From Mytilus galloprovincialis (taxonomy: Eukaryota; Mollusca; Bivalvia; Mytilida; Mytilidae): DNA of 64,000 nt. The stretch spans positions 17,268,441 to 17,332,440 of the forward strand of contig NC_134838.1 of NCBI RefSeq assembly GCF_965363235.1, given 5' to 3'. Below the pieces are notes generated by a model. It was not told where the DNA came from. It ran no database searches and saw only the letters and a program-made list of their open reading frames with translations. How positions within the stretch are numbered: position 1 is the first letter of the stretch; every line of letters starts with the position of its first letter. The translations under genes and the position numbers were made by a program. This document shows, piece after piece, positions 23,658-36,000 of the stretch.

Positions 23658-23960
23658 TTACACTTTGTTTGTCTCTAGTACGTCCATCGTTTGGGGGGAA
23701 GTAGAAATAGCATGAATGTCCATAAGCTCTTGCTGGATCCTGTTAAGCATGATGATTGGAAGGTTACTTTGTCTGTTAGCTAGTGGTTCCAATCCTACAG
23801 GTATTTGATCATTAATTTTTTTGTTGTAACACCCCCGTGTTTTGTCAGTGCAGTTGTTTGTTACAAACCTAGAGGCCCTCCTTTGTACTTCTTCTTGTTG
23901 ATATATGTCCTCAGTGGTATGAGGGTCCCATGATGCATATTCTAGAGTTGGTTTGACCAG
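23658..23960 (-). pseudogene. Non-LTR retrotransposon reverse transcriptase, C-terminal remnant
   Basis: A 101-codon open frame on the minus strand starts within the RT domain: LVKPTLEYASWDPHT, then EVQRRASRFVTNN, then RQSNLPIIMLNRI. This matches the well-known thumb/C-terminal pattern of LINE reverse transcriptases (L-x-R/K-P-x-LEYAS-x-WDPHT ... QRRAARF). The N-terminal part, including the catalytic YADD region, is absent. A large repeat element begins about 100 bp upstream, at 24059. A 5'-truncated, inactive copy. Confidence 0.8.
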
Positions 23961-24058
23961 AGAGATAATGTAAACATTTTAAAGTCAGGAGTTAGTCTTG
24001 TATGTTTTTTAATTTTAGTTCATTTATATGTTTTGGAGTTAAGTATGATTTCATTTTT

Positions 24059-26340
24059 AGCTCACCTTGCCGAAAGGCCAAGTGAGCTTTTCTCATCACT
24101 TGGCGTCCGTCGTTGTCCGTCGTCGTCGTCCTGCGTTAACTTTTACAAAAATCTTCTCCTCTGAAACTACTGGGCCAAATTTAACCAAACTTGGCCATAA
24201 TCATCATTGGGGTATCTTGTTTAAAAAATGTGTCCGGTGACCCGGCCAACCAACCAAGATGGCCACCATGGCTAAAAATAGAACATAGGGGTAAAATGCA
24301 GTTTTTGGCTTATAACTCAAAAACCAAAGCATTTAGAGCAAATCTGACATGGGGGTAAAATTGTTCATCAGGTCAAGATCTATCTGCCCTGAAATTTTCA
24401 GATGAATCGGATATTCCGTTGTTGGGTTGCTGCCCCTGAAATGGTAATTTTAAGGAAATTTTGCTGTTTTTGGTTATTATCTTGAATATTATTATAGATA
24501 GAGATAAACTGTAAACAGCAATAATGTTCAGCAAAGTAAGATCTACAAATAAGTCAACATGACCAAAATGGTCAGTTGACCACTTTAGGAGTTATTGCCC
24601 TTTATAGTCAATTTTTAACCATTTTTCGTAAATCTTAGTAATCTTTTAGAAAAATCTTCTCCTCTGAAACTACTGGGCCAAATTTAACCAAACTTGGCCA
24701 TAATCATTATTGGGGTATCTAGTTTAAAAAATGTGTCCGGTGACCCGGCCAACCAACCAAGATGGCCACCATGGCTAAAAATAGAACATAGGGGTAAAAT
24801 GCAGTTTTTGGCTTATAACTCAAAAACCAAAGCATTTAGAGCAAATCTGACATGGGGGTAAAATTGTTCATCAGGTCAAGATCTATCTGCCCTGAAATTT
24901 TCAGATGAATCGGATATTCCGTTGTTGGGTTGCTGCCCCTGAAATGGTAATTTTAAGGAAATTTTGCTGTTTTTGGTTATTATCTTGAATATTATTATAG
25001 ATAGAGATAAACTGTAAACAGCAATAATGTTCAGCAAAGTAAGATCTACAAATAAGTCAACATGACCAAAATGGTCAGTTGACCACTTTAGGAGTTATTG
25101 CCCTTTATAGTCAATTTTTAACCATTTTTCGTAAATCTTAGTAATCTTTTAGAAAAATCTTCTCCTCTGAAACTACAGGGCCAAATTTAACCAAACTTGG
25201 CCATAATCATCATTGGGGTATTTAGTTTAAAAAATGTGTCCGGTGACCCGGCCAACCAACCAAGATGGCCGCCATGGCTAAAAATAGAACATAGGGGTAA
25301 AATGCAGTTTTTGGCTTATAACTCAAAAACCAAAGCATTTAGAGCAAATCTGACATGGGGGTAAAATTGTTCATCAGGTCAAGATCTATCTGCCCTGAAA
25401 TTTTCAGATGAATCGGACATTCCGTTGTTGGGTTGCTGCCCCTGAAATGGTAATTTTAAGGAAATTTTGCTGTTTTTGGTTATTATCTTGAATATTATTA
25501 TAGATAGAGATAAACTGTAAACAGAAATAATGTTCAGCAAAGTAATATCTACAAATAAGTCAACATGACCAAAATGGTCAGTTGACCACTTTAGGAGTTA
25601 TTGCCCTTTATAGTCAATTTTTAACCATTTTTCGTAAATCTTGATTATCTTTTAGAAAAATCTTCTCTGAAACTACTGGGCCAAATTTTACCAAACTTAG
25701 CCATAATCATCATTGGGGTATCTAGTTAAAAAAATGTGTCCGGTAACTCGGCCAACCAACCAAGATGGCCGCCATGGCTAAAAATAGAACATAGGGGTAA
25801 AATGCAGTTTTTGGCTTATAACTCAAAAACCAAAGCATTAAGAGCAAATCTGACAGGAAGTAAAATTGTTGATCAGGTCACGATCTATCTGCCCTGGAAT
25901 TTTCAGATGAATCAGATAATCGGTTGTTAGGTTGCTGCCCCTGAATTGGAAATTTTGAGGAAATTTTGCTGTTTTTTTGTTATTATCTTGAATATTATTA
26001 TAGATAGAGATAAACTGTAAACAGCAATAATGTACAGCAAAGTAAGAACTAAAAATAAGTCAGAATAACCAAAATAGTCAATTGACCCCCTATGGAGTTA
26101 TTGCCCTTCATAGTCAATTTTTAACAATTTTCTTAAAATTTGAAGATTTTCAATAACATTTTCCACAGAAAGTACTGTTGTAGAGAGAGATAATTGTAAG
26201 CAGCAAGAATGTTTAGTAAAGTAAGATCTACAAACACATCACCATCACCAAAACACAATTTTGTCATGAATCCATCTGTGTCCATTGTTTAATATTCACA
26301 TAGACCAAGGTGAGCGACACAGGCTCTTTAGAGCCTCTAG
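24059..26340 (-). mobile_element. Non-autonomous element with about 500-bp tandem monomers (copy 2)
   Basis: Reverse-orientation copy of the family at 13751. It starts AGCTCACCTTGCCGAAAGGC and ends AGGCTCTTTAGAGCCTCTAG. The marker CAGCAATAATGTTCAGCAAA (with small changes) recurs at about 24515, 25017, 25522 and 26022, so four monomers of about 501 bp. The first two monomers are almost identical, pointing to recent array expansion or homogenisation. No protein is encoded. Confidence 0.85.
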
Positions 26341-26368
26341 TTTAGTGAGCTAGTACACATATTTATTT

Positions 26369-26512
26369 AGGGCTAGGTTAGACCCACAGGAGACCAAGTG
26401 AGGGATTTTCTCACTGCGTTGAAGACCCATTGGTGGCCTTCTGCTGTTACTGCTCTTTGGTCGGGTTGTTGTCTCTTTGACATATTCCCCATTTCAATTC
26501 TCAATTTTATAA
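26369..26512 (+). repeat. Retroelement tail fragment
   Basis: Contains GAAGACCCATTGGTGGCCTT, GGTCGGGTTGTTGTCTCTTT and CCCCATTTCAATTCTCAATT. These closely match the block at 58710-58800, which lies behind a reverse transcriptase remnant. A weaker copy occurs at 27184-27275. Confidence 0.7.
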
Positions 26513-27048
26513 AAAACATGTATTGAAATACACGATTGGGAACAAGAAAACCAAAGTTTCAATGAAAAATCAGCATTTGTTTCTGTTAGCAAATATTATG
26601 ATTTCAGGCAGCAAACAATAGCATAGGATCAGATTCCCCTATGTTACACGTCATCTAATTTTAAAGAACCAAAATAATTGAAGGGAATATATACAATATT
26701 GTTTAACAAAAAGTGGCAGAATAATCTTATGGCTGCAAAAGTCTGCCAGCACATTCCAAGAACTATACTGGTCTTCAAAATTGTTGTTACAAAAAAAATC
26801 ACCAGCAAATTTCCAAACAATTCCGGTGAAGTTCAATGCATCCCCCTATTTTCAGTCATGTTTCATTTTGTTATGCCTTCATATTTAAATTGCAATCACG
26901 CATAGTCAATCTAAGAAGTGTACATGGTGTAAGGATAAAGGGTAAGGTATGAATTTTATTTTTTGTTCTTGTTTTATAATTATGTAAAAGTTTAAAGTGA
27001 TGTGTGCATTTTATGTATGTATATTGAAGGACTGAAATCAAATAAAAG

Positions 27049-30000
27049 ATGTTAAATCCTGAGATGACAGATGAAGATGCTGCCAATGCATTTCTAAGCA
27101 AGTTGATGTTAGACACAGTAAGTTCTCTACTTATTATTAAAGTACCTTGCACAATTTTAAAAAGGTGTTTAGTAGCCAGCCTCAGTCTATGTGATTTTCT
27201 CATTGTATTAAAGACCCATTAGTGGCCTTTAGCAGTTTTCTGCTCTTTGATCCAGTCTTTGTCTTTTGACAACATATGTGGAAATGGAATGTAGTTACTG
27301 CTAATCTGTACATGTATGTGTGCAACTGCAAGTAATTTCCACCTTGTCAACACAATTTAAATATTTGTAATGGTTGTGTATCTGTATTGGGGGAATCTAC
27401 AGGTTCAAAATATTAATGAGAATGTTTAGACCATACTTGGCAAGATAATTATTATATTGAAAATATAAACTGCAAATAAGTTGAAAGGTAGATTATTCAT
27501 ATTCAAAATATTGTCCAAAAAAACTCTAAATGTGTTAAATTGTTATATTTTCAGAATAAAGAAGAAAGTGATACTGGACCTTCTTATGGTGGAATTCCGT
27601 ATGTAACAGTTGTACCATCACCTGGTAATTCAGTTATATTAGATGCGTAAACATCATAAATACTTGAAAGATTTTTTTATGCATTATCACCTTGCAATGA
27701 TTTAGAGTATGTCATGTAAATAATAAAAGGCATTGACTTGTGCAGAATACTGACCATAGCATTTCAAGGAAAAGTTTCAAAAAGTTTAAAAGGAAAGAAA
27801 ACTGTTGAGCAAATTTCCATCCACCCATTTTACGGGAGCTTGCTTAAACTGTGTATAAAATTATAATCCTGGTACCTTTGATAACTATTTACACCACTGG
27901 GTTGATGCCACTGCTGGTGGACGCTTCGTCCCTGAGGGTATCACCAGCACAGTAGTCAGCACTCTTGTGTTGACATGGATATCAATGATATGGTCATTTT
28001 TATAAATTTCCTGTTACAAAACTTTGAAATGAAAAACTAAGGATTTTCTTATCCCAGGAATAGATTAGCTTAGTTGTATTTGACACACCCTTTTGGAATT
28101 TTGGGTCCTCAATGCTCTTCAACTTTTTATTTGTTTGATTTTTTAACACTTTTGATTGGAGTGTTACTGATGAGTCTTATGTAGACAAAACGCACGTCTG
28201 GCGTATAAAATTAGAATCCTGGTACCTTTGATAACTAATTTAACCTAATTTTTAAGCAGGAAAAGGTATCTTATATAAAAAAAATCACTAAATTCTACTT
28301 ATAATTCTACTCTAATTTTTTAAGTCTACGTCTTTTATATCTTGATTTTTTTTCTAAACAACAGCAAATGTAATACACAGGCTAAAATATTAATGTATAA
28401 TGTCAATGAGACAACTCTTAACCAGAAACCAAATGGCATTGAAGTAAACATCTATTAGTCGCTATACATGTACAGCCTTCAACTATAAGCAATCCCCAAA
28501 TCGTCTAGTGATCTATAAAAAGCCCCAAATTGACAACTGTAAAGCAATTTAAATGAGTTAAATAAAAGCCTGATTTATGTACAAAACAGTAAACACATAT
28601 GATATACAGCAACAGAGGACAACCACTGAATTACAGGCTCCTGATTTGGATCAAGCACTTGGAGTGTGGTGGAGGGTAATCATGTTTGCTGGTACCAAAC
28701 TTTCCCCCTAACCTGGGATAATAGTGTTAAGTTAAAAAACACTTTAAATGAAGTTGGCTATAATTATACAAGTATATATCTTTTGTGCAATATATTTCTG
28801 TATGCGTACAATTGTATTTTATTATATATAATTTTTCAGGTTTTTGTGTCAAGACAAAGAATGACTCTGGACAGAAAATCTTCATCAATGTGTGTCATTG
28901 TGATAATGTAAGTCAAAATTTTTAGTTATGTTATCAGGGTGATGTATCTCTTTAAACTTATTTGTTTATTGAAAAAGTTATGGGTAATTCTTATCATTTA
29001 TTTTTGTGCAATGAGATAATACATGTATTAGTTACATAGTGTGCAATTGTCCTTATATGGGAATCAGGTTGATAAAATTCATATCAAGCGAAGGCCTCAC
29101 CCTTATTAGGGCAATTGCACACTGTCTAACACATTATCCTGATTTTGTTATCACATCACTTATTTATAGTTTTATTCCATGATAAATTTCATTTGACGAC
29201 AATACACACCATGTGACCAATTTAGCCTGATTTATAGACACTTATTATTGTTTTTTCCATGATAAATTTCGAATCAGGACAATTGCACACTGTGTAACAA
29301 ATTTCTTATTTTTTTAAAATGAGATTATATTAATTATTTATCAAAATTATAAAGTCAAATGATAAGATTTATTTAGATATTTGATGTTTGTCAAAGACTG
29401 TATAAATAAAAAATAGAAAGAATATACCAAGGGCCAATGAAAAATAATAAATCCAATAAAAGTAGACAAAACCTTTGCAAAAAATTAAAAAATAGGAAAG
29501 ACCAAACAACAATAAACATCAATATCTAATTAATAAACTTATCTGAGCAACATAAACCTAACTTAAAAATGTGTTAGACCCAGGTTCTCTGGAAGGGTAA
29601 GCAGTTCCTTCTCCACATCTACCAATGATAATGCTTAGATATGTAAACACATCTGTTATGCCATAACTTCTAATGACAAATAAGTGCCCAAGATGATGTC
29701 ATGAAACTGCCAATATTAACATACAGAAAGTACAAACTAAAGAACGTCTTTAAGCTGTCACATCTTGACATAGTTCACATTAATGTAAATGCAACACCAC
29801 CCTATATTCACATCTTTTATTACAATAACAAAATCAAAAAAATTCTAAATCAGCAAAATTTTGTGAACTTTAGCAATTGATAAAATAAAAGAATAAATAT
29901 TCTAATTTGAGTTTATTGACAGATGAGTAGTCAATAAATGAAAGCAAATCTTATCATTGTCATTTAAATATTGTTTAATTTTCATCAAATTGATATTCCA

Positions 30001-33000
30001 TTGTAAACACTTCAATAATTATTAAATCTATAGGTTCCTCAGCCAAGAGACATCACAGAAGATGATTTATTAAAGCTGTTGGACTCGGATGATCCGTTTA
30101 GTTTCCGAGTTCCGATGAGTTTAGGAGAGCCTCATGCTGAGACAGACAAGAGTGGTAGTGGGTGTACTGTCTATGATATTGTTGTTCACACGCAATTCTT
30201 AGAGAAAATGAAGACCAGTGAAGTGTTCAAGGCTTTTTTCTTAAGTGTATCAATGGAGGGTATAGAAGACAAATTCAAAACAACAATTGACAGAAGTAAG
30301 TAGCCATGTAATTGTACTGGTTGTCCTTGGATATTGATAATTTGTTGTTTAAAAAACAAAACTTATCGTTATTTGTGTACCATGCTTTACATCACAGTCA
30401 CCCTTAATCAGTTAATGACAGGAGGAAAAGGGAGAAGGTCTAATGCTAAAGTACAAATGTGATTCCATCGTGAGATCAATAAGTCAAGTGTCCAGGGTTG
30501 GCAAAGTATTACCCGCCCGGGAAAACCCAGGCGGGAATTCCCGGGTTTTCCCGGGCTGGGCAATACTCCAAGAAATGGGTAATACTGGGTAATACTGGGC
30601 AATAAGACTTTTTAAGCTTATTTTAACACAAAATAGTAAAGTCTTGTTGTAGTTTCATAGTATTATGGCTAAACATGCTAAATATGTACATTTTATACAG
30701 ATAACCATTGAGAGTCATGTTTCTAGAAGATTGAAAATTCAATTTCATTCTTTTCTCCACTACTTCTATGTAGGCAGAATACAAAATTTAAATATTTTAG
30801 GATTATTAATACCTTGTTAATTTCCATGTATTGTTTCAACTATCCAAACTTTAAAAAAAAAATGCATTTTACAGCAGTGTTTATGTGAATTATAAATTTA
30901 AATGTCTATGCAATTATATTGCTAAATAAACACCCTACAGGGTCAAGTCATTGGGCGATATCTTTTTGCGCCAAAAAGTAACTCATTTGCGCCACAACTT
31001 AATTGCGCCAATACCTCTTTTCCGCCACCTAAGTTTCAAAACTATAGGTATCATTTGCGCCAATAAAATAATCATCTAATTGCGCCAATTCTATATATTT
31101 TTATTTATATATAACAACTAAATGATTGACTAGGTACCAACAGCAAAAAATTCCTCTGACATTGTACACTGAAATTTCAAATTATCCTCGCATCCTAATA
31201 AAATTATACCGCTTTCTTGATCGTTACACAATACAAAGCTCTGACAACACATTGGTTGCTTTTCTTTTACACGCAGTTCTCAAAATTTGACGTTCTAATT
31301 TCTGGACACTGATAATGAACAAAAAATATATTTCTTTTTACAAATGAAAATATTGTATTTTATACTGCCAAATCTGCTAAGAAATTTTATTAAAGCGAAA
31401 ATGTATTTTATACTCGTGATAGTTGACTTGTATTTGCATTATAATTTTAAGAAAAAATTGTTTTATAGTCTTTCAAAACTTTTTATAGAGTGGCTCTTGT
31501 TGTTAACTTGTGTTTTAAAAAGCTGTATATTTTATATGTAACAAGTGGCGAGACTTTAATAAAGTATTTGTCTTCTCTTGTCTTGATATAGGTAAAACAT
31601 GTAAAGGTATGATATAGGTAAAAAATATTAGCAGGTAAATGTGGCGCAATTTCATTTCATTTAATGGCGCAATTAATACCATCAAAATAAAAGAGAGTGG
31701 CGCAATTAATACCTTTTCGAAACTGCAATTGGCGCAAATTGATTCTGCCCAAGTCATTAACCCTTATAGAAATTACAAAGAACATATCACAACAAAGACT
31801 GAATAATGTTATATAAACATATCAATGTCCTAATATGAATAATTACTAATTAATTAGTGATGTACATATAAATTATACAAAAGTAATTTTTTTCACATTT
31901 TCTTGTTAATTCTTAATGCAAGATATATACATTTGAAAAACGAATTCTTTGAATTTATGTTAACAGTTTGACCAATCTAGACGAGAGGGTGATTTAATAG
32001 ACTTTCAGAAGAGAATTATTGATAAAGGCCTTTTCCATTAATATTTGTGTAATGTGTGCCTACATGTTTACTTGTCTCATAGTTGCAAGAATAGTACTTT
32101 TTCAAATTTATATACACTTGTATTATCACTCTCAAACAAGTAAACTAATTTATAAATCAAAATGTGTTTATAAATATCTTAAATGTATTGCAATTGAGTT
32201 TGATCACTGAATCCTCTTTAAAATTAAGACCAGTATTTTATATTACCCAGTATTGCCCAGTATTACCCATTAAAACCCAGTAAAACCCGGGTTTTCCCAG
32301 TATTTCCCACTGGGCTGGGCAATACTCATAAAACCCGGGTTTTTGCCAACCCTGCAAGTGTTATTTTAATTTTACATATTGTTGAATACTGTAAATTCAG
32401 AAATTATTGCGTGTATTTATTATTGCGATTTTGTCATTTTAGACTTAATTGCGATTTTAATTTTTACAATTTTGAGAAAAATCTTGTTTAATTCATATAA
32501 GATATTTCAAAATGCGAGTTTAAATTATTGCGTTTACAACTCTGACGCATTTTTCGCAATAATAAAAACCTCGCATTAATTTCTGAATTTACAGTAAATA
32601 CATTTTTTTTTATTATACTTCATGTTAAAATGTAAGTTTTTGATTGGTTTATTCAACAGAGATAATTTACACTATTCCATAGCTCAATGATTATTCTATT
32701 ACCTTTCACACTTTATCTTATACAGGGGCTTGTTTTGTACAATAGGTCATAGTTTATTTCTTTCAATATAAAGTTTGAACGTCAATGATAATGAAAAATT
32801 CAGTATAATGAATTGAATAAGAAATATCTGAGAGGGTGAAAGAGCAAATTGTTACCCATTTAAGTTAATTAGGTCTTACGACATTGGTGAAAAAGAAGAA
32901 GGAGGTATTGCATGTTTGTTTTCTTGTCTATTTTAAGAATGGATTATTTTAAAGAACAGAAAATCAATCGGCACTTTACAGGAACATAATGTGAGAAAGC

Positions 33001-36000
33001 AGTCTAAACCAGTTATCATGGATATGGATGAATATGGGTATGTTGTTAAATGACACAGAAAAAATAGTATTTCAAGATTTTTGTGTGTTCCAGCTGTTTT
33101 ACTTAATTTCAAAGCAATAAATAATAAAAGCAAATTTGTGTGAATTCATTTTTGTGTTAAGATGCATGACATGCCACCCAAAACACTTCAGTACTGACTT
33201 GATATCTAAATCTTCCAAAGTTAATCTCAAACAAAATATTGCAGTGATGTGATCATTATATAGATCCTATCCAGTCAATTTTATGCAATTTATTGATGGT
33301 ATATTATATTTACATATTCAAGGTACAAATGATGTGTATTTTTAAATAACCACACTTGTCATTTACTTTGTTGAAAGTTACAAAAGTAATGCATGGTGTC
33401 ATACACCATGCATTACTTTTGTAACTTTCAACAAAGTAAAGTTTTCTTGACAAGTGTGGTTATTTAAAAATACACATCATTTGTTATAAGAAAAGACTCA
33501 ACTATAAATATACAATCATGAACTAAAGAAGATAACACCAACTCAAATTTATAATTTGCCTAGCAAAAACAAATTCAATGTTTTATGATAAATCACAAAA
33601 TTGCAAAATGAAAGCAATCTTTCCATTTCAGTGCTCACTAGTGCAGTTTGATATTTGTAGCTACATGTATATGGCCAAATTGATACAATAAGTTTTGGAA
33701 ATGTAGGAAATATTTTGTTTAAATGTTTATGTACAGGTGAAGCTGCTTTTGTAAAAGTGTCTCTTAAATTTCCCTAAATAGCTGTTAAATTTTCTTGCAT
33801 ACAGTTTTTGTCGAGCCTGCAACTTTTGTTGCAGAAAGCTCGACATAGGGATAGTGATCCGGCGGCGGCGGCAGCGTTAGCTAACTTCTTAAAAGGTTTA
33901 TATTTTAGAAGGTGAAAGACCTGGATGCTTCATACTTTGTATATAGATGCCTCATGTTACGAAGTTTCCGTCAGTCACATGTCCAATGTCCTTGACCTCA
34001 TTTTCATGGTTCAGTGACCACTTGAAAAAAAAGTTCAGAATTTTTGTAATGTTAAATTCTCTCTTATTATAAGTAATAGGATAACTATATTTGGTATGTG
34101 CGTACCTTGCAAGGTCCTCATGCCCGTCAGACAGTTTTCACTTGACCTCGACCTCATTTCATGGATCAGTGAACAAGGTTAAGTTTTGGTGGTCAAGTCC
34201 ATATCTCAGATACTATAAGTAATAGGGCTAGTATATTTGGTGTATGGAAGGACTGGAAGGTGTACATGTCCAACTGGCAGGTGTCATCTGACCTTGACCT
34301 CATTTTCATGGTTCAGTGCTTATAGTTAAGTTTTTGTGTTTTGGTCTGTTTTTCTCATACTTTATGCAATAGGACTACTATATTTGTTGTATGGAATGAT
34401 TGTAAGGTGTACATGTCTAGCGGGTAAATGTCATCTGACCTTGACCTCATTTTCATGGTTCAGTGGTCAAAGTTAAGTTTTTAAGTTTTGGTCTTTTTAT
34501 CTTATATTATATGCCAAAGGTCAACTATATTTGGTGTATGGAAATATATTATGATCTATATGTCAGTCCCGCAGGTTTTATTTGACCATGACCTCAAGTG
34601 CACGGTTCATTGCACAGTGTTAAGTTTTTGTGTTTTGGTCTATTTTTCTTAAACTATAAGTAGTAGGTCAACTATATTTGTTGTATGGAAGCTTTGTTAG
34701 CTGTACATGTCTGCCTGGCATGGTTCATCTGACCTTGACCTCATTTTCATGGTTCATTGGTCTTTGTTTAGCTATCTTGGTTAATGTTAAGTTTATGTGA
34801 CAGTTGTAATAAAGCTTTATACTTAGGACTATCAACATAATATCAATGATTAGTAAAGAAGGCGAGACATTTCAGTGTGTGCACTCTTGTAGTTATTTGC
34901 TACTAAAATTGCAGGGAAACTTTCTCTTATTTGCAAAACTAAAAATAGAGTCAACAAAGCATGATTGAGAATATGAAACAATAGGTGCAATCCAGGAGGC
35001 CTTGCAAATATAAAAATAGTGGCTGTGTGCAAAACCAATAAACATTGTATTGGAGTAGTTATTGCCATCTTTACTTTGTAATCTGAATAGTCCATTTGCC
35101 AATTACTGATTTGATTCTGTTATTACACACTTTTTAAACAAATTACTTCCCTTTGTCAATCATAGACTGGTTCCATACCGGACAAAATTGGCTTTTGGCA
35201 ATGCAAAGCATGATGAATTCAAAGTGATGTATTGGCGGTTTAACTAATTTTTCATGAAAAATAGTTTCGGATGTCAAAAGTATTTAGCTAAACAACAAAT
35301 TAATGTAATTATAAGATTTGAAAACCTTAAAGATTACTCACATTACGAACAGGTAAAGGAGTAGGGACATTAAGGCCTGGTTTTGGCCCAAGAAAATAAA
35401 AGGTTTGATAACTATTTCAAATTGGCACATAATGTTTAGAAATGCAAAGGGTCAAGAAATATAAATGAAAAACATAAAGATTTTTATCTGATGACGTCAC
35501 AATAGCGTCATAATATGTACTGTTTTCACAAAAACGATGAAAAATACAGAATTTATGCAGTTTTCTATCTTTATTTCCATTGTGGAAACAATGTGCGCTG
35601 CCAAGAAACAACAAAATAATTTAACAGAAGCTTTATAACTATTGACATAATCTCACTAAATATAAAGGGTGCGCACATACTTTTTCAATCTAAAATATAC
35701 TTAAAAATGTGATGAAAAACAGGGAAAATCAATAAATTTTACAAAATATGCAAATTAATTCATGATTTGTTGCCATGGTAACTTGTTCAATGTCAAATAT
35801 GTTTTGTTTTTCTGAATACCTTGTACCTAAGTCAAGCTTTAAGTAAATTAAGAAAATGTATGATAACTTTTAAATTTACAGTAATTTTTGGGCCAAATAA
35901 GGGCCTTATTGCCCCTACTCCTTAGCCCTTTTTGCTAGCTCTCCATTGTAAATAATAATTAATGTCCTTCATAAGGGAGACAACTAAAAAAGGGATCTCT

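Noticed and set aside
23040..23720. TATA-like TATATAAGAG and AATAAAG suggested a solo LTR
   Set aside because: The minus strand here carries a non-LTR reverse transcriptase C-terminus with its 3' region; no TG..CA ends, target duplication or primer-binding site was found.
24059..26340. CRISPR-like or satellite array
   Set aside because: Monomers of about 500 bp without spacers, fixed hairpin termini and dispersed copies show a mobile element in a eukaryotic genome.
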